Of a stretch of DNA of 64,000 nt, positions 39,509-47,417 are shown piece by piece. The stretch is from the IMG/VR virus record IMGVR_UViG_3300032285_003360, positions 1-64,000 of that record; one strand, written 5' to 3'. The notes beneath the pieces are model-generated. The model was not told the origin of the DNA, ran no database searches, and saw only the letters and a program-made list of their open reading frames with translations. The position numbers and the translations under genes were made by a program. This DNA comes from a virus. How positions within the stretch are numbered: position 1 is the stretch's first letter; each line of letters opens with the position of its first letter.

Positions 39509-40646
39509 AATTTGATAAGGGTGCTTTAATCGATGGATGTGATTTATAACCCACAATCTCAAAGTCGTCAGGTCTCCAATATTTGGTCTTTTCAATGATT
39601 GATGGTTCATCACCTTTTATCTTAACTGATGGTAAACCAAAAGGTTCTCTTGTAATTTGCTCCTTAGCTTGTTCAATATGGTTCAAATAAAGATGCGTAT
39701 CCCCCAAATTTCCCACCAATTCGTCTGGCAACATATTAACTTCTCTGGCAATTATTTCCAATAATAACGCATAAGAAGCGATATTAAAGGGTAATCCTAA
39801 GAATGTATCTACTGAACGCTGATTCCACATTAAAGAGATTGCTCTTGTTGGGGTTGGTTCATAATATGTGTCATCGTAGTTAGGTAAATTATTTGGGTCA
39901 AAGAATCTCTCCATACCTGTTTCATAATTCTTAACAAACCAAACGTTGTATCTTTCTTCCGCACTTAATTCTCTTGTATAAACTTGAAATCCATAATGAC
40001 AAGGTGGTAAAACCATCTTGTTTAATTCACCTACATTCCAAGCTGATACCATCAATCTTCTACTATCAGGATTAGTTTTAAGGTCATTGATTAGATTTTG
40101 GATTTGGTCGGTATCTTTTGGACTCCAATCTTCTTGCCAATATTGGCTAGTATCTACACTCTCCCATTCTTTCCATTGTTTACCATAAATTGGTCCTAAT
40201 TCGCCCCACTCCTTAGCAAAATCATTATCTGTTTTGATTTTGTTAATGAATTCTTCTTGTGTCAATGGAATTAAATCATCAGGGTTACTAAACATATTTT
40301 CAATATGTGGTTGCATCCCCATTATATCACCACATTTATATCCATCAATAAGTTCGTTTACTTTTTTAGAATAGTTTTTATAAGCATCTCCGTCCCAAAT
40401 GTGACATCCATTCTCAACAAGATATTGAATGTTAGTTTCTCCACGAAGGAACCATAATAACTCAGTCACCATTGTCTTCCACGCCATCTTCTTGGTGGTT
40501 AACAATGGAAACCCTTGTCTCATGTTATGACGTATTTGTCTTCCGAACACCGATATAGTTCCAGTGCCAGTTCTATCAGTTTTAGTGACACCATTATCCA
40601 AGATGTCTTGTAGCAAATCTTGATATTTTTTATCAATTGTATTCAT
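39507..40646 (-). CDS. thyA: Thymidylate synthase (ThyA type)
   Basis: 379 aa. Folate/dUMP enzyme making dTMP. Visible: RTGTGTISVFG near residue 25, catalytic C216 in PPCHYGFQ, RRLMVSAWN (phosphate-binding arginines), RSVDTFLGLPFNIASYA, and GDTHLYLNH. Longer than the classic 264 aa through an insertion at about 88-180 and one after 220 (ELSAEERYNVWFV), as in some longer bacterial forms. Works with the nucleotidase for dNTP control. Confidence 0.96.
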   Translation of the reverse strand: MNTIDKKYQDLLQDILDNGVTKTDRTGTGTISVFGRQIRHNMRQGFPLLTTKKMAWKTMVTELLWFLRGETNIQYLVENGCHIWDGDAYKNYSKKVNELIDGYKCGDIMGMQPHIENMFSNPDDLIPLTQEEFINKIKTDNDFAKEWGELGPIYGKQWKEWESVDTSQYWQEDWSPKDTDQIQNLINDLKTNPDSRRLMVSAWNVGELNKMVLPPCHYGFQVYTRELSAEERYNVWFVKNYETGMERFFDPNNLPNYDDTYYEPTPTRAISLMWNQRSVDTFLGLPFNIASYALLLEIIAREVNMLPDELVGNLGDTHLYLNHIEQAKEQITREPFGLPSVKIKGDEPSIIEKTKYWRPDDFEIVGYKSHPSIKAPLSN

Positions 40647-40647
40647 A

Positions 40648-41751
40648 TTAATAATTGTCTAAATTATTTGTAAATTCATAATACCATTTTGACATGTGGT
40701 GTCTCCAAACGTCTTCATTACGATATTCTTTTTCCCATTGAAAAAATATGTCGGGTATGAATTTTTTATTTTTAAGAATATCCAATGCAACATTATAATT
40801 ATATTCGGCAGTATCCTTTAGCGCTTCACGTATTTCTAAAGGTGAATATTTTTCACAAACTCTTTTAATTTCTTTAACATGTTCTTGAGCCCTAATTATA
40901 TCATCATCAACCGAATCAAATGTATAATCAAATATTTCATCATAAAGTTTAAAACCAAAATTAGTTAGAACTTTGTTAACATTTTTTGCACCATAAGTTA
41001 TAAATGGTTTTCTATGAAGAATTGGAATGAATGTTTTTTCAGTTAAGAATATCACATCATACGTGCTTTCTGTAACTTGTTGGAACGCTGATTCCAAGTA
41101 GGATGGATAAATTTCCCAATAGTTACCTTGATTAACGACATCGGCGGGGTCGGGATAATTTGTTGGGACATTAAAATTGGTAAAATCAAAATGGTTTCTT
41201 GTGAACCAATTGAATTGTTTAATGTTAAACTCAGTTGAAAAACATGAATATAAATTCGTTTCTAATAGACCAAAGTCTTTTAATAATTGTAAAATATACA
41301 TCCTATGAACACGAGGAAGTCTATTATAACTTGTAAAATAATATTTCGGATTGTAATTTAAAGTGGGCGGCGTTACAAAACGATTTTGGTAATTTGCGAA
41401 AGTATGATATAAAAAATATAACGTAAAGAAATGTCTATTTGGATTTAAATGTCTAAAAAAATCTTGTCTATTATAAAAATCTTTTTCTTTATCGTAATCA
41501 CCATAACCTGAGTATATTATGTCGACCTTTGTTTGACTCCAATCGTTAAGATATTCAGAATAATTTTTCAAAAGCACAGGTTGAATTTCAGGTAAACAAA
41601 GAATTTTTAAATCATTGTTCCTATTATGACATTTGTCAATAATATCCAAGAATGTGGTATTAAAGGTAAACGACCATATATAATAAGGGTAATTCTTATC
41701 GACACTGGTATTATATTTCACAAATCCTTCGTTTTGAATTGCCGGTGTCAT
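40648..41751 (-). CDS. Putative glycosyltransferase (phage FLTEKT family)
   Basis: 367 aa. C-terminal VIFLTEKTFIPILHRKPFITYGAKNV, then GFKLYDEIFDYTFDSVDD, a signature common in phages and resembling the C-terminal half of fucosyltransferase/exostosin-type GT-B enzymes. N-terminal domain aromatic-rich with no clear motif. Probably modifies host or virion glycans. Stop/start junction with thyA is one base. Confidence 0.72.
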   Translation of the reverse strand: MTPAIQNEGFVKYNTSVDKNYPYYIWSFTFNTTFLDIIDKCHNRNNDLKILCLPEIQPVLLKNYSEYLNDWSQTKVDIIYSGYGDYDKEKDFYNRQDFFRHLNPNRHFFTLYFLYHTFANYQNRFVTPPTLNYNPKYYFTSYNRLPRVHRMYILQLLKDFGLLETNLYSCFSTEFNIKQFNWFTRNHFDFTNFNVPTNYPDPADVVNQGNYWEIYPSYLESAFQQVTESTYDVIFLTEKTFIPILHRKPFITYGAKNVNKVLTNFGFKLYDEIFDYTFDSVDDDIIRAQEHVKEIKRVCEKYSPLEIREALKDTAEYNYNVALDILKNKKFIPDIFFQWEKEYRNEDVWRHHMSKWYYEFTNNLDNY

Positions 41752-41752
41752 C

Positions 41753-41941
41753 TTATAATATTTTTTGAATTTGGAAACCCGCCATAAATGTTAACCACCT
41801 TACAGTTAAACCCCATGAAGGTGAGGTTTTACCATCATCATAATATTCATTCTTGTCATAATAAAAAACTATAGCAGGTAAAATAAACCAGTGATGTCTT
41901 TTATTATAAATGAAAAAGTCTTTATAATATTTCTTACCCAT
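41753..41941 (-). CDS. Hypothetical small protein, possibly membrane-associated
   Basis: 62 aa, rich in Tyr, Trp and Phe. Segments HHWFILPAIVFYYD and LTVRWLTFMAGFQI could touch or span the membrane. Unknown. One base separates it from the glycosyltransferase gene. Confidence 0.62.
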   Translation of the reverse strand: MGKKYYKDFFIYNKRHHWFILPAIVFYYDKNEYYDDGKTSPSWGLTVRWLTFMAGFQIQKIL

Positions 41942-41942
41942 C

Positions 41943-42122
41943 TTATTTCTTTTTTGGTTTTTTAAAATAATCTAAAACTAAATTGATTGAACCTAAGCTA
42001 ATTGCACCCCAACCAAAATATTTTTCTATTTGCGGGTTAGCATCAGGAACACCGTATTTCTCAATAAGAATACCAGTTAATATCATCATTATGTAAATGA
42101 TTTCTTTGATTTTTATTTGCAT
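41943..42122 (-). CDS. Small membrane protein
   Basis: 59 aa. Hydrophobic segment IIYIMMILTGILIEKYG and a second weaker one (WGAISLGSINLVLDYF), basic tail KKPKKK. Resembles small phage holin-like proteins in layout, without proof. Promoter -7 TAAATTTG upstream at 42137-42144. Confidence 0.7.
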   Translation of the reverse strand: MQIKIKEIIYIMMILTGILIEKYGVPDANPQIEKYFGWGAISLGSINLVLDYFKKPKKK

Positions 42123-42136
42123 AATATTGTTTTTAA

Positions 42137-42144
42137 CAAATTTA
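42137..42144 (-). promoter_or_regulatory. Promoter -7 element TAAATTTG in divergent region
   Basis: Exact TAnnTTTG on the minus strand, with a near -33 (TTTC) 20 bases further. Leader of 14 bases to the ATG at 42122. The 42123-42179 gap also separates the plus-strand DUF192 gene, whose own promoter I cannot define. Confidence 0.55.
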
Positions 42145-42179
42145 CAAAAAAATTTTGATATTCCGAAATAATTATAGTT

Positions 42180-42545
42180 ATGTCAGTTATAATCGGTAAT
42201 AAACATTTCCCCGCAGAATACATGTTAACTCCTGAACAAACTCGTCAGGGAATGATGGGTCGCGAAAGCTTGGAAGGTTGTATGGTATTCAAAATGGGTA
42301 AAGGTCACCATTCTTTTTGGATGAAGGATTGTGTTATCCCACTTGATATTGTGTTTGTTAGTAATAACCGAATAAGCCGCATCCACCCAAACTGTCCTCC
42401 TGCTGACCCACATGCAATGAATCCACCACGTTACACCGGTATTGGTGACCACGTGATTGAATTCCCTGCAGGCATGGCTTCAGACTTTAGAGTTGGTGAC
42501 AGAGTTTCTATGTATTTGGGGACACCTCAGAATCCTGTTCAATAG
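42180..42545 (+). CDS. DUF192 protein
   Basis: 121 aa. EQTRQGMMGRESLEGCMVFKM, then HSFWMKDCVIPLDIVFV and VIEFPAGMASDFRVGDRV match DUF192 along its full length. Bacterial members are usually exported; this has no signal peptide, so it would be cytoplasmic or in the virion. Function of the family is not established. Its 3' end overlaps the opposite-strand methyltransferase gene by 38 bases. Confidence 0.9.
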   Translation: MSVIIGNKHFPAEYMLTPEQTRQGMMGRESLEGCMVFKMGKGHHSFWMKDCVIPLDIVFVSNNRISRIHPNCPPADPHAMNPPRYTGIGDHVIEFPAGMASDFRVGDRVSMYLGTPQNPVQ

Positions 42546-43197
42546 TCCATTTACTATAATCATACTTTACTTTAGGGTTGGTCTTTTGGAACACCCAAAA
42601 ATAACTATGATATTTTCTTGCATGTTGTTGTCTAGTCCACTTTGTCCCAAAACTATTAACCCTTGTGTTTGAATTTAAGATAAATAAATCTTTAGGATAG
42701 AATCCAAGCTCCATGGCCATATTCATAATCATAGAATGGGTAAAATGATTTTTACCGCTTGATACGGTATCTTGACATTTCATTACAACAAAACCGTCCT
42801 TAGCGCAAATTCTGTATAACTCCTTAAGTGTTAAGTAATAGTTCTTCATCAAATCTTCATAAGTTGTATACCCTTCAAATCGTTTAGCCATAAGGGAACT
42901 ACCTTCCTTGTTACTTTTATATGTCGCACCCGCAATAACAAACGGAGGATCATACATAATACTATTCATTGAACCGTCAGCAAATGGTAAATTCTCTGAG
43001 CTCGCTTGAATTACACTATCATTGGCCGGATACAAATCTGATTTATTGATGGGTGATGGTAAGTCCTTCCAAAAGGATCCTTTTGAATATGTGCAATCCA
43101 AATCAAATTGCTCGATTTCATAAAGAAACATTATGTTTTTAATTGTTTCGTAATTAGAATTGTAGATGCTTTTTACGGGTTTAAAATCTTTATCCAT
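42508..43197 (-). CDS. DNA adenine/N4-cytosine methyltransferase-like protein
   Basis: 229 aa. Motif IV IMYDPPFVI (D-P-P-F), preceded by a short region lacking a clear F-x-G-x-G, then KDGFVVMKCQDTV and the C-terminal HSYFWVFQK. Arranged as a beta-class or SAM-motif-permuted enzyme. Probably modifies phage DNA. The convergent overlap with DUF192 encodes both C-termini. Confidence 0.82.
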   Translation of the reverse strand: MDKDFKPVKSIYNSNYETIKNIMFLYEIEQFDLDCTYSKGSFWKDLPSPINKSDLYPANDSVIQASSENLPFADGSMNSIMYDPPFVIAGATYKSNKEGSSLMAKRFEGYTTYEDLMKNYYLTLKELYRICAKDGFVVMKCQDTVSSGKNHFTHSMIMNMAMELGFYPKDLFILNSNTRVNSFGTKWTRQQHARKYHSYFWVFQKTNPKVKYDYSKWTIEQDSEVSPNT

Positions 43198-43200
43198 TTC

Positions 43201-43229
43201 TTGACATTTTAATTTTTATGTGTTATATT
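43201..43229 (+). promoter_or_regulatory. Sigma70-like promoter TTGACA-N17-TATATT
   Basis: Exact TTGACA at 43201-43206, 17-base spacer, TATATT at 43224-43229. A near-ideal classical promoter, unlike the TAnnTTTG elements elsewhere. Lies 58 bases upstream of the small Cys protein gene that opens the plus-strand cluster. Confidence 0.55.
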
Positions 43230-43286
43230 TTAAAATATAAGGAATTAAATTCAATAAACCAAAATATTTATTAAAAAACACACACT

Positions 43287-43418
43287 ATGGGATGCGGATG
43301 CAAAAAAAAACAAGAACAACCAGTGGTTCAACAACCACCTCAATCAATTAACCTACAAAACGTAGCAGCACCAACGGTGACTCAACCTGCAGCTCCTGCT
43401 CCACCTCAAAACCCTTAA
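43287..43418 (+). CDS. Very small Cys/Lys N-terminus, Pro/Gln-rich protein
   Basis: 43 aa: MGCGCKKKQEQ, then a Pro/Gln/Ala-rich tail. Two cysteines in CGC and a basic patch may bind metal or a membrane. Own promoter upstream and own terminator downstream, so an independent, probably abundant product. I recall similar MGCGC peptides in other phages, of unknown role. Confidence 0.75.
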   Translation: MGCGCKKKQEQPVVQQPPQSINLQNVAAPTVTQPAAPAPPQNP

Positions 43419-43422
43419 TAAT

Positions 43423-43478
43423 ATATCGTCGATATAAACGATAATTAGCTTTATCACGAATATCGACGATATTTTTTT
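43423..43478 (+). terminator. Terminator hairpin (plus strand)
   Basis: Perfect 13-base arms ATATCGTCGATAT (43423-43435) and ATATCGACGATAT (43460-43472) with a 24-base, partly self-complementary loop, followed by T7. Begins five bases after the stop. Each arm itself contains the near-palindrome ATCGTCGAT/ATCGACGAT, so it could also be a protein site. Confidence 0.78.
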
Positions 43479-43511
43479 ATTCAGGAAATATATAAACATG
43501 TATATATTATT

Positions 43512-43709
43512 ATGGAAGCAAAAAGCAAATTAACGAGCGTTCACGTCTTGGAAGACGTTTACAATAAATTTAAAGTAAATTCAATTGAAGGAAGTTTATC
43601 ATTTCAAAAATTTGTAAACCGTTCAATGGATTTATATAATAAAGACGAAAATTTTCGTAACAAGGTAAACAACCACATTGGATTGGCTGCTACCGGTTCT
43701 AAGTATTAA
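43512..43709 (+). CDS. Small helical protein (ribbon-helix-helix-like)
   Basis: 65 aa. TSVHVLEDVYNKFKVNS, then SFQKFVNRSMDLY gives a strand-helix-helix order like Arc/MetJ-type DNA-binding proteins; the N-terminal strand is LTSVHV. Directly upstream of the glycosyltransferases (two-base gap), so a regulator of the cluster is possible. Confidence 0.68.
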   Translation: MEAKSKLTSVHVLEDVYNKFKVNSIEGSLSFQKFVNRSMDLYNKDENFRNKVNNHIGLAATGSKY

Positions 43710-43711
43710 TC

Positions 43712-45067
43712 ATGGCTAAAAAAAGAATATTATTATTAAGCGACGACTTAAGAATGACGTCTGGTATTGCCACGATGTCAAAAGAGATTGTCTTAGGGAC
43801 AGTTGATAAATTTGATTGGGTTCAATTAGGTGCAGCTGTTAGTCATCCTGAGTTCGGTAAGATTGTTGATATGAACGACGATGTTAGAAAAAGAACTGGT
43901 GTTGAAGATGCGTATGTAAGAATTTATCCAAACAATGGTTATGGTAACATTGGTATCATAAGAAAATTGATAAAGGACGAACAAATCGATGCGATATTAC
44001 ATTTCACTGACCCGCATTATTGGCAATGGTTATATGATGCTGAGCATGAGATAAGACAAACGACGCCAATATTATATTATCATATATGGGATAACATTCC
44101 TGACCCTGTTTATAATAGAAACTATTATGAATCATGTGATTGGTTAGGGTGTATTTCTAAATTAACATATGGTATTGTTCATCGTGTTGGTAAATTAACA
44201 ACTCACAACACATTTAAACCATTAGAAGATTGGCAGATAAGTTATGTCCCACACGGTATCAATGAAAAAGTTTTTAAACCAACTGAAGTGAGTGATGAAA
44301 TAAAACAACTTGTTACAGGTGGTAAAGAATATGATTATATCTTATTTTATAACAACAGAAACATTAGACGTAAACAACCATCCGATGTAGTTTATTCATA
44401 TAGATTATTTTGTGATAGTTTGCCAAAGAATAAAGCTGACAAGTGTTTATTACTTATGCACACAGCACCTGTTGATGAGAATGGAACTGATTTGAATGCT
44501 GTGATTGAAGCACTTTGTCCTTACGATGTTCGATTCACTAACATGAAACTTGAACAAGAGAAGTTAAATGAGATTTATAATTTTGTTGATTGCACAATCA
44601 ATCTTGCGAATAACGAAGGATTTGGTTTGACAACAGCAGAAAGTATTATGGCGGGGACACCAATCATTGCTAACGTTACCGGTGGTTTGCAAGACCAAAT
44701 GGGATTTGGTTATACTGCTGATGATTACATTACATTTGGTTCGTTACATAATGTAAGAACACATGGTGAAACATTACATGGTGATTGGGCACACCCTATT
44801 TGGCCAAGTGCAATTAATATAAATGGTTCTGTTCCAACACCTTATATCTTTGATGATAGAGTTGATGATAACAAAGTTGCTGATGCGATTATGGAATCAT
44901 ATCAATTGGGTAAGAAGAAAAGAAAGAAGAATGGATTGAAGGGTAGAGAGTGGGCTATTGAGAATATATCATCTAAGGTGATGTGTGATAAATTGACTGA
45001 AGGAATTGAAACAACGTTAGTAAATTTTAAACCTCGTCAAAAATTTGATTTTTATAAAATTGTATGA
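43712..45067 (+). CDS. GT4-type glycosyltransferase
   Basis: 451 aa. GT-B fold: N-terminal LLLSDDLRMTSGIA (acceptor-side loop), hinge YVPHGINEKVFKP, and donor-binding NEGFGLTTAESIMAGTPIIANVTGG with the EX7E-like pair. Transfers a nucleotide-sugar unit; acceptor unknown. Overlaps the next glycosyltransferase by four bases (ATGA). Confidence 0.9.
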   Translation: MAKKRILLLSDDLRMTSGIATMSKEIVLGTVDKFDWVQLGAAVSHPEFGKIVDMNDDVRKRTGVEDAYVRIYPNNGYGNIGIIRKLIKDEQIDAILHFTDPHYWQWLYDAEHEIRQTTPILYYHIWDNIPDPVYNRNYYESCDWLGCISKLTYGIVHRVGKLTTHNTFKPLEDWQISYVPHGINEKVFKPTEVSDEIKQLVTGGKEYDYILFYNNRNIRRKQPSDVVYSYRLFCDSLPKNKADKCLLLMHTAPVDENGTDLNAVIEALCPYDVRFTNMKLEQEKLNEIYNFVDCTINLANNEGFGLTTAESIMAGTPIIANVTGGLQDQMGFGYTADDYITFGSLHNVRTHGETLHGDWAHPIWPSAININGSVPTPYIFDDRVDDNKVADAIMESYQLGKKKRKKNGLKGREWAIENISSKVMCDKLTEGIETTLVNFKPRQKFDFYKIV

Positions 45068-46320
45068 GTAAACCAACATTATTATTTAGAGGACCAGTAA
45101 AAACAAGAAGCGGCTACGGTGCGCATTCGAGAGACGTTTTAAAAGCATTATATGAAATGGATGTATTTGATATAATGATTGATAGTTGTCCGTGGGGGAA
45201 CACACCTATGACAGCATTAGAAGATAACTTATTCCACAAGTGGATTGAGTCTAACATTGTTACATCATTAACGTCACAACCGGACATCTACATACAAGTT
45301 ACCGTTCCAAATGAATTCCAAAGAGTTGGTAAATTTAACATTGGTATAACTGCAGGTATTGAAACAACTGTCGCTCCTAAAAATTGGATAGATGGTTGTA
45401 ACAAAATGGATTTGATTATTGCTACATCAAGTTTTTCTAAGGATGTTTTATTATCAACTGTTTATAATGAAACGGAAAAGAATACTGGTAAGTTAGTTGG
45501 TCAATATAGAATTGAAAAACCAATTGAAGTTTTGTTTGAAGGTGTTGACCTTAACATTTATAACAATGAATCTACAGGTTTAGATATTGACATCAAAGAA
45601 GATTTTGCTTATCTTTTTGTAGGTCATTGGTTGAAGGGAGATATTGGACAGGATAGAAAAGATGTTGGTATGATGATTAAAGTATTTGCGGAAGCATTTA
45701 AGAATGAAGAAAACAAACCCGCATTGGTATTAAAGACATCAGCTGCGAGCTTTTCAATTAAGGAGAGGGAGAATATGAGAAAAAGAATACAAGACCTTGT
45801 ATCAAGTATTGAAAATCCTCCATCTGTTTATCTTTTGTTCGGTGAATTAACTGATGCTGAAATGAATGATTTATATAACCACCCAAAGATTAAATCAATG
45901 GTATCAATAACTAAAGGTGAAGGATTTGGAAGACCTTTACTTGAATTCTCAATGACAGGTAAACCAATCATCGCATCTAATTGGTCAGGGCATAAAGATT
46001 TTTTACCAATGGATAAAGCGGTTATGGTTGGTGGAAAATTAACTGAGGTTCATGCAAGTGCGATTGATGATTTTATTATTAAAGGTTCTAAATGGTTCAC
46101 AGCTAACTATAATGAATTTGCTGAAGTATTAAAGTTGGTTCAAAAAGATTACGAAAGATTTGTTGAGAAGTCTGAGGAATTAAGAAAAGAAAACGGAGAT
46201 AAGTTTTCATTTGAATCAATGAAGGTTACATTCAAAAATATTATTGAAAAATATAATAAAGTGACGCAAGCACCTGTTCAGACAAAATTAATTCTACCTA
46301 AGTTAACTAAAATAAAATAA
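45064..46320 (+). CDS. GT4-type glycosyltransferase
   Basis: 418 aa. N-terminal FRGPVKTRSGYGAHSRDVL (G-x-G-x-H loop), VLFEGVDLNIY, and KGEGFGRPLLEFSMTGKPIIASNWSGHKDF (donor site, E-x7-E). Same architecture as its neighbour, with a different acceptor loop, so probably consecutive steps on one glycan. Confidence 0.9.
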   Translation: MSKPTLLFRGPVKTRSGYGAHSRDVLKALYEMDVFDIMIDSCPWGNTPMTALEDNLFHKWIESNIVTSLTSQPDIYIQVTVPNEFQRVGKFNIGITAGIETTVAPKNWIDGCNKMDLIIATSSFSKDVLLSTVYNETEKNTGKLVGQYRIEKPIEVLFEGVDLNIYNNESTGLDIDIKEDFAYLFVGHWLKGDIGQDRKDVGMMIKVFAEAFKNEENKPALVLKTSAASFSIKERENMRKRIQDLVSSIENPPSVYLLFGELTDAEMNDLYNHPKIKSMVSITKGEGFGRPLLEFSMTGKPIIASNWSGHKDFLPMDKAVMVGGKLTEVHASAIDDFIIKGSKWFTANYNEFAEVLKLVQKDYERFVEKSEELRKENGDKFSFESMKVTFKNIIEKYNKVTQAPVQTKLILPKLTKIK

Positions 46321-46321
46321 C

Positions 46322-46570
46322 ATGGCAAAGAAAAAGACTCAACCAAAAGTTGAGATGAATATCGAAAAAGTAGTTCAGGAATATATTCCATGTGAATGGG
46401 TGATTCAGTTTGATAATGATGAACCCAAAGTATTTGCATCTTCCGATGTTAATTCATCTTCACATGAAGTGGTTTTTAAAATACCTAACACCAGTGAGTC
46501 GCACGTAACCTTTACTGACCCAATATCAAATAAGCGATTTAGTATATACGCAAGACCAAAAACAAGTTAA
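46322..46570 (+). CDS. Untagged paralogue of the tagged protein at 46571
   Basis: 82 aa. CEWVIQFDNDEPKVFASSDVN, then VTFTDPISNKRFSIYARPKTS. Aligns throughout with the next gene (FCFQFGDEEPVVFANGPN; MIFNDNGKVFKLFARPRV), but starts MAKKKTQPKVEMN in place of the tag. Probably a small beta-sandwich; I recall such domains beside glycosyltransferases or structural genes in phages. Function unknown. Confidence 0.8.
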   Translation: MAKKKTQPKVEMNIEKVVQEYIPCEWVIQFDNDEPKVFASSDVNSSSHEVVFKIPNTSESHVTFTDPISNKRFSIYARPKTS

Positions 46571-46810
46571 ATGGATTTTAAGTTTTTTAAAAGTGAAGAA
46601 TTAATACACGATAACTTTATTATATTACAACCTACAAATTTTGCACCTGAAAATGCTGAATTTTGTTTTCAATTTGGTGATGAGGAACCTGTTGTATTTG
46701 CTAATGGGCCAAATGAATGTCAAATTCGTATAAGTCCAACACCAGGTGGTAGTATGATATTCAATGATAATGGTAAAGTTTTTAAATTATTCGCAAGACC
46801 AAGAGTATGA
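46571..46810 (+). CDS. FKFF-tagged small beta protein (plus strand)
   Basis: 79 aa, starting MDFKFFKSEE. The body is a paralogue of the untagged gene just before it, so here the tag is the main N-terminal difference between two copies. Stop overlaps the next start (ATGATG/TGA). One of two tagged genes on the plus strand, 20 kb from any other. Confidence 0.85.
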   Translation: MDFKFFKSEELIHDNFIILQPTNFAPENAEFCFQFGDEEPVVFANGPNECQIRISPTPGGSMIFNDNGKVFKLFARPRV

Positions 46811-47235
46811 TGCACAAGTTTAAATTTTTTGAGGGGTTTCTTGAGAACGTATATGTGTTTGACACCGCTAATATTGTTGCGAGACATGTTCAGCATGGTG
46901 AAAGAACTTTACGTGCAACGTGGAGACCTGAACCAATAGAAGATATCTATTCACATCATGGGATAGATGCTGAGGCGGAATTAACAAGAATGCTATCAGC
47001 ACAATGGGCACAAGAGATTGACAATGATATCATTAGACGATTAAGAGAAATCATTGGTGAAGAAAATGAAACCGATGATGAAGTATTAAGAGGTATTGAA
47101 GTTTTAAATGGTAGAGTTGAAGAGAGTGTTGATACAATCAGAAGAGTAACAAGAAGAATAAATGGTGGGGACGATTTAGCAGATAACGCCGACTATCTTG
47201 GTAGATATTTGGATATAGGAGGAGATAGAGCATGA
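46807..47235 (+). CDS. FKFF-tagged protein with a gp23-like capsid segment
   Basis: 142 aa, starting MMHKFKFFEGFL. Residues about 33-82 (TLRATWRPEPIEDIY, HHGIDAEAELTRMLS, EIDNDIIRRL) align with the T4 major capsid protein gp23 segment containing ALKAEYTIELAQDLR, HGMDADAELSGIL and EINREVV, from memory about 15 identities in 48. The rest is helical and acidic with a coiled-coil-like DIVNG..VEESVDTIRRV region. A capsid fragment behind a tag suggests a capsid-related role. Confidence 0.8.
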   Translation: MMHKFKFFEGFLENVYVFDTANIVARHVQHGERTLRATWRPEPIEDIYSHHGIDAEAELTRMLSAQWAQEIDNDIIRRLREIIGEENETDDEVLRGIEVLNGRVEESVDTIRRVTRRINGGDDLADNADYLGRYLDIGGDRA

Positions 47236-47417
47236 GATGTGAAAGACATAGTTGGGACACAACTGACGCTGAATGGTGTTGGAAATGTGAAGAATTAACA
47301 ATAAACGAAAATAAAAAAAAATATGAAGATAAGTTTTGCGATAACAGTTTGCAACGAGATAAACGAGATAAGGAAATTAGTTCCGTTTCTGTTGGACCAC
47401 AAGAGACCTCAAGATGA
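47232..47417 (+). CDS. Small zinc-finger-like ORF overlapping the next gene
   Basis: 61 aa. C3-x-x-H near the start and C16-W-K-C19 form a plausible zinc site (CxxH-x10-CxxC). The last 31 codons lie in another frame of the glycosyltransferase at 47323, a 95-base overlap, far longer than usual here. Start overlaps the upstream stop by four bases (ATGA). Real N-terminus likely; C-terminus uncertain. Confidence 0.5.
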   Translation: MRCERHSWDTTDAEWCWKCEELTINENKKKYEDKFCDNSLQRDKRDKEISSVSVGPQETSR

